NCBI GenBank assembly: GCA_963578825.1
Contig: CAUZDW010000013.1
Span: 1-64,000, forward strand
Source of the DNA: JAJDNS01 sp963578825
GTDB taxonomy: Bacteria > Acidobacteriota > Vicinamibacteria > Fen-336
Direction: 5' to 3'
Length of the DNA: 64,000 nucleotides
In this document: piece after piece, positions 43,029-50,976 of the stretch
Layout: every line of letters begins with the position of its first letter
How positions within the stretch are numbered: the stretch's first letter is position 1
Made by a program: the position numbers and the translations under genes
Notes under the pieces: model-generated
Seen by the model: the letters and a program-made list of their open reading frames with translations, nothing else
Told to the model about the DNA's origin: nothing
Database searches by the model: none

Positions 43029-43649
43029 TCAGGCCCCCTTTCCAGCGACCGCCTTGACGGCATTCCGGATGCCCATGTAGGTCCCGCAGCGGCAGAGGTT
43101 TCCGCCGAGGCCCTCGGCCACGTCCTGCGGGCTGGGGTTCGGGTGGGCGTCCACGAACGCCTTGCAGGCCATCACGAAACCGGGGGTGCAGAACCCGCAC
43201 TGCTGAGCGTCGTTCTCGACGAACGCCGCCTGGAGGGGGTGCAAGTTGTCCGGGGTCCCGAGCCCTTCGATCGTCTGGATGTCGCTGCCCTGGGCCTCGA
43301 TCGCTAGCATCGAGCAGGCATATGCGGGCTTGCCGTCCACGATGACCGTGCACGCCCCGCAGGTCGCGCGGTCGCACACCTTCTTGGCTCCTGTGAGATC
43401 CAGGTGATTGCGGAGGGCGTCGAGCAGCGTCACCCGCGGCTCGAGTGTGGCCGTGTGGGCTCTGCCGTTGATACGGAACGACATCGGAAGCGGGTCGGGG
43501 CCGACCAGGCCGCCAGAGGCCGCCTCGGCCTCTGTTGTGAGCCCGTCGGCCACCAGGCCGGTGGCCAGGGCGCCCGCCGCGCTCCCCTGGAGGAAGTCGC
43601 GGCGACTCCACCCGGAGCCTCGTCCCGGCTTCTTGCCATCACTCTCCAT
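43029..43649 (-). CDS. Tat-exported [2Fe-2S] (S) subunit of a xanthine-dehydrogenase-family enzyme
   Basis: GAAGGAG before the ATG at 43649 sets the start. WSRRDFLQGSAAGALATGLVA is a classical Tat signal, as in E. coli PaoA. The two [2Fe-2S] clusters are complete: C92, C97, C100 and C112 (plant-type: CDRATCGAC and the Cys after KPAYA), then C151, C154, C186 and C188 (QQCGFC and LCRC). At 206 residues with an export signal, it places the whole heterotrimer in the periplasm. This is the first gene of the operon. Periplasmic enzymes of this type detoxify aromatic or aliphatic aldehydes, but the substrate cannot be assigned here. Confidence 0.92.
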   Translation of the reverse strand: MESDGKKPGRGSGWSRRDFLQGSAAGALATGLVADGLTTEAEAASGGLVGPDPLPMSFRINGRAHTATLEPRVTLLDALRNHLDLTGAKKVCDRATCGACTVIVDGKPAYACSMLAIEAQGSDIQTIEGLGTPDNLHPLQAAFVENDAQQCGFCTPGFVMACKAFVDAHPNPSPQDVAEGLGGNLCRCGTYMGIRNAVKAVAGKGA

Positions 43650-43675
43650 GGCTGTCTCCTTCTTTCTCGACTCGT

Positions 43676-43705
43676 ACGCTATCTCAGGATGCCGGACGAG
43701 ATCAA
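43676..43705 (-). promoter_or_regulatory. Candidate promoter of the periplasmic molybdoenzyme operon
   Basis: On the minus strand TTGATC (43705-43700) and TAGCGT (43681-43676) are separated by 18 bp. The leader would be about 20 bases and include the GAAGGAG ribosome binding site of the first gene. Confidence 0.35.
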
Positions 43706-43770
43706 CACAGGAATCAAGAAGGTGAGAAAAGCTGCGGGCTCGCCCCACCGCTCACTGGAAAGGCCAATGC

Positions 43771-44880
43771 TCATGGGGCGATCAGCCGCTGAACGAACCA
43801 GAAGAGGCCCATCGTGGCGATGGCGAGGGATGCCGGCTGCACCGGGGCCTCGCGCCGGCCCCCGAGTTGCGTCCAGACCGCGAGAACGACGACTGCACCC
43901 GCGATGACGGCGAGTTGGCCTAGCTCCACGCCGACGTTAAAGGCCAGGAGCGCCGACAGCCGCCGGCCCTCGGGAAGGCCCAGCTCTCCCAGGACTCCTG
44001 CGAATCCCAGCCCGTGCAGCAGCCCGAAGACGAACACGAGCACGAGTCGCGACGCCCGCAGCCGGGGGGAGACGACGTTCTCGACGGCCACGTAGACGAT
44101 CGAGAGCGCGATGAGTGGCTCCACGACCCGCGGGGACAGCGTCACGACACCGTAGCTTGAGAGTGCGAGCGTCAGCGTGTGGGCCACCGTGAACGCCGTC
44201 ACTTGGGCGAGGAGCGGCGCGAGACGTGGGCTGAGGAGCGCCAGCCCGAGCACGAAGAGGACGTGATCGAGGCCCCACGGCACGATGTGGGTGACGCCGA
44301 GGACCAGATACCGGCGCACGGTATCGGTGAGGGTGGCGGCGCTTCGCGGGCCGGCCAGCGGAATGGGCCAGCTCTCGCCTCCGGGCTCGAGCATCTCGGC
44401 TGAGCCCGCTGTCTCGCCGGTCCGCGTCACGGTCAGGCGCACTGGGGGAAACGCTCGGGAGGCGAAAAACGTCACTTCATGAGCGCCGTCCGGCACACGG
44501 CCCGAGAGCCGCACCACGAGGCCGAGGGCCGCCGGGAGAATCCCCTCCGGCAGAGGCCGGCCCCGCTCACGAAGGCTCACTTCGAACGCGTCGGGCCGCC
44601 CGTCGAAGCGCACGCGAAGGCGGCGCTTCAGAAGGACCAGGAGGCGTGCCACCAGCTCCTCGCGGGCGTCGGGCCTCAGGCCCTCGATCTCCGTGGCGAG
44701 TGCCGTGGAGTCGGCCGTCGACGGCGCCCCCAGCGCCAGCGCGTCGAGGTCGCAGACGACGTCCACGGTGTAAGTCCCGTCGTCGTGGAGCTCGAGATCG
44801 ACGTCGGTGAGCGTGAAGTTGTGTGCCGCAGCCCCGGACGGCAGGAGCGCCAGGAAGGCTAGAAGGATCGCGCGCCACAT
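43771..44880 (-). CDS. HupE/UreJ-like membrane protein (369 aa)
   Basis: A signal peptide (MWRAILLAFLALLPSGAAAH) leads a roughly 170-residue periplasmic beta-type domain. About six transmembrane helices of the HupE/UreJ-2 family follow. Their signature is YLVLGVTHIVPWGLDHVLFVLGLALL, with the H-I-x-x-G-x-D-H motif seen in metal permease-like proteins. AFTVAHTLTLALS and FGLLHGLGFAGVLGELGLP add the conserved H-T and H-G-L-G-F-A elements. The His and Asp residues in the helices suggest metal (Ni or Co) binding or transport, but many members are uncharacterised. The -10-like TAAGCT at 44895-44890 would give a leader of only about three bases. Confidence 0.85.
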   Translation of the reverse strand: MWRAILLAFLALLPSGAAAHNFTLTDVDLELHDDGTYTVDVVCDLDALALGAPSTADSTALATEIEGLRPDAREELVARLLVLLKRRLRVRFDGRPDAFEVSLRERGRPLPEGILPAALGLVVRLSGRVPDGAHEVTFFASRAFPPVRLTVTRTGETAGSAEMLEPGGESWPIPLAGPRSAATLTDTVRRYLVLGVTHIVPWGLDHVLFVLGLALLSPRLAPLLAQVTAFTVAHTLTLALSSYGVVTLSPRVVEPLIALSIVYVAVENVVSPRLRASRLVLVFVFGLLHGLGFAGVLGELGLPEGRRLSALLAFNVGVELGQLAVIAGAVVVLAVWTQLGGRREAPVQPASLAIATMGLFWFVQRLIAP

Positions 44881-44944
44881 GAGGCCCGCAGCTTAGCCGT
44901 GAAAGACTGAGTCATTCAGAGGACCAGATTCTAGGGTACGGTCC

Positions 44945-44980
44945 GAAGCATCCACCATTACCAGTAACGGTGGATGCTTC
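44945..44980. repeat. 36-bp near-perfect palindrome (hairpin)
   Basis: GAAGCATCCACC (44945-44956) is repeated inverted and exactly as GGTGGATGCTTC (44969-44980). Between them, TTAC and GTAA pair again around a two-base loop, with a single A-C mismatch between the two stems. Neither strand has a T-run after the hairpin, so it is not a classical intrinsic terminator. It lies downstream of the kinase pseudogene and upstream of the HupE-like gene, so it could be an old terminator, a REP-like element or a transposon-end remnant. Confidence 0.7.
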
Positions 44981-45089
44981 GTCGCGAGTCTCCGAATGGA
45001 GCTCCTCTGCATGACTTTTCTCTACAGGAGGCCTCCTGTTTCCGAGGGGCCGGGTCACGGCGGCCCGGAAGCACTGCAGAGCGCCGGGC

Positions 45090-46087
45090 TCAGCGGAAGT
45101 TCTCCATCAGCATCAGCTCGGACACGGGAAGGGGTCGCTTGACGGTGAGGATCCACCTGTCGTCGGGAGAGACGGCCAGGTCGACCCACGGATAGAAGTC
45201 GTCATCTTCGAAGACTCTCACCACCTGGCCCGACTCGAGGTCGAGGAAGTCGACCGCGTATCCCGCGCCCCTGCCCTCGGTGCTGGACGTGTCCTCTGCC
45301 CGCTCGGCGAGTCGTCGAAAGTAGTAGAGCCCGCTCCTGGAGACGGACAGGCCGCGCCAGCCCAGGCCAGGTTCCAGCAACACCTGTGTCTCCTCGCCCC
45401 CACCAGTCGGTATCCTCCAGATGCCGGGCGTGGATCGCATCCTGGTGTAGTACACGTCGCGACCGTCCCACGACTCCAGGGCGTACTTCCCCCCGCCCGT
45501 GGTCACTTGGACTACCTCTCCTCCCTCGGCGGGGATCTTCCAGATCTGTTCGACACCGCTCCGATCCGACCGGAAGTAGATTCATCGACCATCTCGGGAC
45601 CTGGTCCCCGTGACATCGGAGGATGGTCCAGGTGTCAGCCGCCGAGGAACACCGCCATCGGCCCCGATCACATAGAGGTTCATGTCCCCCGAGTCGTGGC
45701 TGTCGAAAACGATCCTGCGGCCGTCCGGGGACCAGCGGGGCCATGCGGCCCCCTTCTCGAAGCTCGTCAGCTGGACCGGGCTTGCACCGTCGCTGTCGCA
45801 GATCCAGATGTTGTTCACGCCCCCACTCCGCGAAGACGTGAAGGCGATCCTTCGGCCATCCGGGGAGTAGTCGGGGTTTGCATCGCCCGTGCTGGAGGCG
45901 ATCAGTCTCTCTGGCGCCTGATCCCGGTTCGCTCCCCGGCGACCGGGTTGCCGAAGTACTTCTCGGGCAGAAACTTCAGCGCGACGGATCGGTGGAGGCG
46001 GGTGTCCTCTGCCTTGTAGACGACACCCATACCCCCGCCGCCAATCTTCCCGACGACCCGGTAGTGGGAGACGGTCTCACCGATCAT
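45090..46087 (-). pseudogene. Serine/threonine protein kinase fused to TolB-like propeller; catalytic core deleted, plus a nonsense codon
   Basis: The gene starts at ATG 46087 with VSHYRVVGKIGGGGMGVVYKAED and VALKFLPEKYFGNPVAGE, the Gly-rich loop and ATP-binding lysine. At about 45935 the frame shifts by one and continues straight into the WD40/PD40 propeller: RLIASSTGDANPDYSPDGRR, NNIWICDSDG, RWSPDGRRIVFDSHDSGDM and GGVPRRLTPG. The entire kinase C-lobe and transmembrane segment are missing. Further on, a TGA (within 45579-45587) stands where the repeat has Trp (D-G-R-stop-I-Y-F-R-S), after which the same frame runs on to the natural end at 45090 (ELMLMENFR). The usual full gene is about 850-900 codons; fewer than 340 remain. 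Confidence 0.88.
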
Positions 46088-46199
46088 GTCGTTCAGCCTG
46101 CTCCTGAATGAGCGGGGCCACCGCTCGGAGCGCAATGGTACACCGCGCAGACGGACTGTTCCTCGAACGGGGTCTCACGAGCGTTCGAGGAAAGATAGG

Positions 46200-48551
46200 C
46201 TAGAAGCGGACCAGGTACGAAGCCTTCACGAAGAACTGCCAGCTGTCTGCACCGACGCGATCGGTCCGAACCAGCTCGGAGCCGTCCAGGGTTGGCATTA
46301 GCCGGAGATTGTTCTGGTTGTTGTTGTAGCCGATGTAGAGAGCCGTCCACGGATTCACCAGATAGGTCGCGAGGAGGTCGACGTTCAAGTTCTTCGATGT
46401 CTCGAGGGACGTCAGCGCGGGATTGGCCACGAGGGTGTTGTACTGAACGATCGTGCGCAGACTGATTCGTAGGGTGGGCTGCCAGCTCAGCTTCGCTCGG
46501 GCGATGTGGTTGTCGAACACACGCTCTGAGGTGGACTGCTCGGACACGCGGGAAAACAGGTAAGTCCCCTCGAGCCTGATCGACCGGGTGGCATACCACG
46601 TGAACCCCAGCGTCGCCTGATCGGAGCTCGCCAGCTCCGGCTCTACTCCCTCGGGGGGCACCAGGTTGATGACCGTGCCCCAGGCGTACTCCCCGGAGAA
46701 GCTCAGCGTGCGGAAGAGGCTCCGGCTTCTCCCGTAGACCCCCGTGCGCCCGCTCGAGTAACGGGTCTCCTCGGCGAGATCGGGAAAATCGTCGGGATGG
46801 AGCCGCTCGACCAGGCCGGTGTAGAACGCCCCGACGGACGTCGAACCGATGAACTCCGCGCTCATGTTGACGTTGTAGAGCGTGTCCAGGGCGGAGCCGT
46901 CGTGCCTCCACGAGGGATGGAAGGTCGCATCCGGGCCCCACGAGATCAGGGCGTCTCCTTCGGGCCGAAAGCGGTAGCTCACCGTCTGCCGCAGGCCCCG
47001 GAAGTCCGGCCGGAGGGGCAGGGACACGTTCCGGGCCCGTCCGGGACGAGCGCGGCCTCGGGAGCCCGGGAGGAACCCGAGGGCCGTGCGGAACCCCGGG
47101 CTCCTGTCGTTGTACGCGGCCTCGTACGAGAGCTTCCGCCCGCTGCGCGTCAGCACGGCGTCCCATGCCGGTCCGGACAGCTCCTCGCCGTCGAGGGTTC
47201 GAGTCGAGCTGGCCACTCCCTGGAGCGTTCCCACCCAGTTCGGGTTGATCCGAACACGGGCGTCGAGCCCGCCCACCCGGTTGAACGACTCCTGGAGCTC
47301 GGTGTCCGTGTAGATCATCCCCACGCTGGAGAGGTTCCCCACGTCACGGCTCAATCGGAAGACAGCGTTCTGGCTCTTCTCGCCGAAGAGTGGGTCGTCC
47401 TCCGTCACTCTCTGCCCGGGCGCTCGATCGTTGGCGTAGAGCGCTCCGATCGCGTATGGACCGCTCTTTCCGCTGAGACGCGCCCCGACCTGCGGGTCCA
47501 CGATGCGACGGCTGAAGAAGAGGTCGATGGGTGTCTCGAAGTAGCTGGCGTTTTCCAGGAAGAAGGGCCGCCTCTCCGGAAAGAAGACCTCGAACCGCTG
47601 GTTGCTGGTCACCTGGGGCCGGTCCGACTCCACCTGGTTGAAGTCGGGGTTCGCGGTGACATCGAGGACCAGGCTGTCCCGGAAGACGGTCTTGAGGTCC
47701 ACTCCGCCGTCGAACTCCCCCGAGTCCGAGACGTAGTGCGGGTTCGACTCGTCCCGGTCGTCCAGGACTCGAAACGAGCGAAAGAATCCGTAGGGAATCA
47801 GCTGCAGATTGCGGCCCGGCGAGACATCCGAGATGCCCAGGAGGGAGCCTCCCTGGTTGAGGCGCCCCTCGATTCGGCTGGTGACGTAGGGCCAGAACGA
47901 CCCTTCGTTGTTCCTCCGTATCCACCGGGCCAGGATCAGCCCCCACTCCTGGCTCTCCTCCGGTGAGAAGCGCAGGCTCTTGAAGGGCAAGGCGATCCAG
48001 GCGACGAAGCCTTCCTCCGTCAACGTTCCCCGGCTGTCCCACACCGTGTCGAAGGAGCGATCGTACTGGCTCCCCTCCTGCTCGACCCAGGTGCCGTCCG
48101 TCTGGACGCCCAGGGGATTGACGGTGAACACATAGGACCGACGCTGATCGTTGAACGTGTCCAGGAATATCTCGACCTTGTCGTCGCCCAGAGCGTCCTC
48201 GCGTCGGGAGAGGGTCGCGCGGAGCTTGTCGGGCTCCGAATCGAAGCAGACGAAGACGACGTACACGTTCGTGTCGTCGTAGCCCAGATAGGCCTCGGTC
48301 CGCTGCGAGACCGGGTCTCCGTCTCGCGGCGTGTTCTGCCGGAACCCGTCGACCCGGGCCATGGACCTGGCGACGTCGGACGAGGGCTCCATTGAGGTGA
48401 AGTCTTCGAGGGTCGGGGCCGTCTCGAGCCGCGGAATGCGAACCGAGGGCGCTGGCGCGGCCTGGCCTCCGTCAGCGGCGACGGAAGACCACAGGGGAAG
48501 GAGGACGCACAGCCCGAGGACTCGGAGAGATCCGAAGAGGCGGGCCACCAT
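46200..48551 (-). CDS. DUF5916 outer-membrane beta-barrel protein with CBM9-like N-domain, paralogue A (783 aa)
   Basis: A signal peptide (LRVLGLCVLLPLWSSVAA) is followed by a carbohydrate-binding family 9-like domain (about residues 40-230), with RTEAYLGYDDTNVYVVFVCFD and IFLDTFNDQRRSYVFTVNPLG. The DUF5916 region then begins at about residue 240 (SDVSPGRNLQLIPYGFFR, RRPFFLENASYFETPID). It consists of alternating strands and ends VKASYLVRF; a C-terminal Phe is the recognition signal for outer-membrane insertion by BAM. It is the last of three tandem copies, about three quarters identical to the other two by eye. The start is MVARLF at 48551 rather than 48575. Function is unknown; carbohydrate uptake or surface binding is suggested. 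Confidence 0.85.
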   Translation of the reverse strand: MVARLFGSLRVLGLCVLLPLWSSVAADGGQAAPAPSVRIPRLETAPTLEDFTSMEPSSDVARSMARVDGFRQNTPRDGDPVSQRTEAYLGYDDTNVYVVFVCFDSEPDKLRATLSRREDALGDDKVEIFLDTFNDQRRSYVFTVNPLGVQTDGTWVEQEGSQYDRSFDTVWDSRGTLTEEGFVAWIALPFKSLRFSPEESQEWGLILARWIRRNNEGSFWPYVTSRIEGRLNQGGSLLGISDVSPGRNLQLIPYGFFRSFRVLDDRDESNPHYVSDSGEFDGGVDLKTVFRDSLVLDVTANPDFNQVESDRPQVTSNQRFEVFFPERRPFFLENASYFETPIDLFFSRRIVDPQVGARLSGKSGPYAIGALYANDRAPGQRVTEDDPLFGEKSQNAVFRLSRDVGNLSSVGMIYTDTELQESFNRVGGLDARVRINPNWVGTLQGVASSTRTLDGEELSGPAWDAVLTRSGRKLSYEAAYNDRSPGFRTALGFLPGSRGRARPGRARNVSLPLRPDFRGLRQTVSYRFRPEGDALISWGPDATFHPSWRHDGSALDTLYNVNMSAEFIGSTSVGAFYTGLVERLHPDDFPDLAEETRYSSGRTGVYGRSRSLFRTLSFSGEYAWGTVINLVPPEGVEPELASSDQATLGFTWYATRSIRLEGTYLFSRVSEQSTSERVFDNHIARAKLSWQPTLRISLRTIVQYNTLVANPALTSLETSKNLNVDLLATYLVNPWTALYIGYNNNQNNLRLMPTLDGSELVRTDRVGADSWQFFVKASYLVRF

Positions 48552-48624
48552 GGTGCACGTGTACACGAAGGACAACGTCCCGTCAATGGGTCGGCCGCGG
48601 CGCGTCGGCGCCGGGCGCCCTTCG

Positions 48625-50973
48625 TCAGAAGCGGACCAGGTACGAGGCTTTCACAAAAAACTGCCAGCTGTCCGGGCCGAGGGTGTCCTGCTGCATCAGC
48701 TGGGGGACGTTGCCGATGGGGGTCAGGCGCAGCGTGCTCTGGTTGTTGTTGTAGCCCACGTAGAGGGCCGTCCAGGGGTTCACCAGGTAGGTGGCCAGGA
48801 AGTCCACGTTCAGGTTTCTGGTGGTGTCCAGTGACGTGAGCAACGGGTTCGCCTTCAGCGAGTCGTATTGCACGATGGAGCGGAGGTTGAGCCGCTGGGT
48901 GGGTTGCCAGCTCAGCCGGGCGCGTCCGATGTGGTTGTCGAACACCCGTCGTGAGTCGTTCTGCTCCGTGAGGCGGGACATGATGTACGTCCCTTCCAGC
49001 TTGATCGACCGCGTGGCGAACCACGTGAAGCCCAGGCTTCCCTGGGTCGAGTCCTCCAGCGCCGGCTCCACGCCCTCCGGCGGAACCAGGTTGATTGCCG
49101 TTCCCCGGGCGTACTCACCGGAGAACGTCAGGAGGCGGGAGAAGCTGGTGGTCCAGGAGACGCCCGCTCGACCGCTGTCGTAGCGGGTCACCTCCGAGAG
49201 CTCGGGAAAGTCTTCCGGGCTGAACCGTTCCACGAGGCCCGTGTAGAAGACACCCAGGAAAGTGCGCCCCGCCAGCTCCGCGCTCATGTCCACGCTGTAG
49301 AGCGTGTCCAGCGCCGAGCCGTCGTGCCTCCACGACGGGTGGACCGTGATGTCCGGCCCCCACGCGATCAGCACGTCTCCCTCGGGCCGAAAGCGGTAGT
49401 TCAGCGTCTGACGAAAACCCCGAAAGTCCGGCCGCAGGAGGAGCGATCGCGTCCGCCCCGCGCCCAGTCGCGAGCGGCCGCGGGAGCCCGGCAGGAAGCC
49501 CAATGCCGTGCGGAAGCCCGGGCTCCTGTCGTTGTACGCCGCTGTGTAGGAGAGCAGGCGGCCGGTGCGCTGGAGAACGGCGTCCCAGGCTGGGCCGGAA
49601 AGCTCCTCGCCCTCGTCCGTTCGGGTGGAGCTGGCGGCCCCCTGCACGGTGGTCACCCAGTTCGGTGTGATCGAGATCCGGGTGTCCAGCCCACCCACCC
49701 TGTTGTACGTGTCCTGGATGCGCGTGTCGGTGTAGATCATCCCAAGGGTGGACTGGCTTCCCACGTCCCGGTTCACTCGCAGAACGGCGTTCTGGCTCTT
49801 CTCCCCGAACAGGGGATCGTCGTCCGGGACGGCCCGACCTGGGGCACGGTCGTTGGCGTAGAGCGCTCCGATCGCGTACTTCCCTGCCTTTCCCGTGAGC
49901 CGCGCCCCCAACTGGGGGTCCACAATGCGGCGGCTGAAGAACAGGTTGATCGGCGTCTCGAAGTAGCTGGCGTTCTCCAGGAAGAACGGCCGCCTCTCGG
50001 GGAAGAAGACCTCGAACCGCTGGTTGACCGTCACCTGGGGCTCGTCCGACTCCACCTGGCTGAAGTCGGGGTTCGCCGTCAGGTCCAGGACCAGGCTGTC
50101 CCGGAAGACGTTCTTGAGATCCAGGCCTCCGTCGAAGTCGGCGGACTCCGAGACGTACTGCGGGCTCGACTCGTCCCGGTTGTCCAGCGCCCGAAACGAT
50201 CTGAAGAAGCCATAGGGAATGAGCTGAAGGTTCCGGCCCGGAGAAACGTCCGAGATTCCCTGAAGCCCGCCTGCCTGGTTGACCCGACCCTCGATCTGGC
50301 TGGTGACGTGGGGCCAGAATGAGCCTTCGTTGGCTCGGCGGATCCAGCGGCCCAGGATCAGTCCCCACTCCTGGCTCTTCTCCGGAGAGAAGCGGAGGCT
50401 CTTGAAGGGGATGGCCACCCAGATGACGTAGCCCTCCGGAGTCAGCGTGCCGCGGGAATCCCAGACGGTGTCGAAGGCCTGGTTGTAGAAGTTCCTGTCC
50501 CGTTCGATCCAGGTGGCGTCTCTCTGCACACCGAGGGGGTTGACCGTGAAGACGTACGCGCGCCGCTTGTCGTTGAAGGTGTCCAGGAAGATGTCGATCA
50601 CGTCGTCGCTGCGGCTGTCTTCCCGGCGCGCCAGCCTTGCCCGGATCTTGTCGGGCTCGCTGTCGAAGCAGACGAAGACGACGTACAGGTACGTCTCGTC
50701 ATAGCCGAGGTAGGCCTCGGTCCGCTGGGAGGCGGGGGCTCCATCGCGGGGCCGGAGCTGTGTGAACTTCTCGACCCGGGTCATGGAACGGGCGACGGGG
50801 GACCCTGGCCCCATCTCGACGAAGTCCTCGAGGGTGGGGGCGGTCTCGAGTCGCGGGATGCGGATCGAGGGCCGCAGGGCGGCAGTCTGGCCTCCGTCCG
50901 CGGCAGCGGGGGGCCATAGCGGAAGAAGGACGCACGGCCCAAGGACTCGAAGAGATCTGAAGAGGCGAGTCAT
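48625..50973 (-). CDS. DUF5916 outer-membrane beta-barrel protein, paralogue B (782 aa)
   Basis: This is the middle copy of the tandem array. Its signal peptide (LRVLGPCVLLPLWPPAAA) closely resembles that of copy A. The CBM9-like domain has RTEAYLGYDETYLYVVFVCFD and the DUF5916 barrel ends VKASYLVRF. Differences from its siblings cluster in the CBM9-like part (EMGPGSPVARSMTRVEKFTQ) and in barrel loops, which suggests divergence in ligand preference rather than in the barrel itself. It begins only 3 bp after the stop of copy C, so the two are surely cotranscribed; the gap to copy A is 73 bp. The function is not known. Confidence 0.85.
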   Translation of the reverse strand: MTRLFRSLRVLGPCVLLPLWPPAAADGGQTAALRPSIRIPRLETAPTLEDFVEMGPGSPVARSMTRVEKFTQLRPRDGAPASQRTEAYLGYDETYLYVVFVCFDSEPDKIRARLARREDSRSDDVIDIFLDTFNDKRRAYVFTVNPLGVQRDATWIERDRNFYNQAFDTVWDSRGTLTPEGYVIWVAIPFKSLRFSPEKSQEWGLILGRWIRRANEGSFWPHVTSQIEGRVNQAGGLQGISDVSPGRNLQLIPYGFFRSFRALDNRDESSPQYVSESADFDGGLDLKNVFRDSLVLDLTANPDFSQVESDEPQVTVNQRFEVFFPERRPFFLENASYFETPINLFFSRRIVDPQLGARLTGKAGKYAIGALYANDRAPGRAVPDDDPLFGEKSQNAVLRVNRDVGSQSTLGMIYTDTRIQDTYNRVGGLDTRISITPNWVTTVQGAASSTRTDEGEELSGPAWDAVLQRTGRLLSYTAAYNDRSPGFRTALGFLPGSRGRSRLGAGRTRSLLLRPDFRGFRQTLNYRFRPEGDVLIAWGPDITVHPSWRHDGSALDTLYSVDMSAELAGRTFLGVFYTGLVERFSPEDFPELSEVTRYDSGRAGVSWTTSFSRLLTFSGEYARGTAINLVPPEGVEPALEDSTQGSLGFTWFATRSIKLEGTYIMSRLTEQNDSRRVFDNHIGRARLSWQPTQRLNLRSIVQYDSLKANPLLTSLDTTRNLNVDFLATYLVNPWTALYVGYNNNQSTLRLTPIGNVPQLMQQDTLGPDSWQFFVKASYLVRF

Positions 50974-50976
50974 GAG

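Noticed and set aside
41079..43307. 742-codon open frame on the plus strand
   Set aside because: It is antisense to the molybdenum-binding subunit gene, whose motifs are unambiguous; the antisense product has no fold signature.
44945..44980. Intrinsic terminator
   Set aside because: The hairpin is strong, but neither strand has a T-run after it.
45579..45587. TGA in the TolB-like propeller considered as selenocysteine
   Set aside because: The family has Trp at this position, there is no SECIS-like hairpin with the right spacing that I can see, and the gene already lacks its catalytic core, so a nonsense mutation is the better reading.
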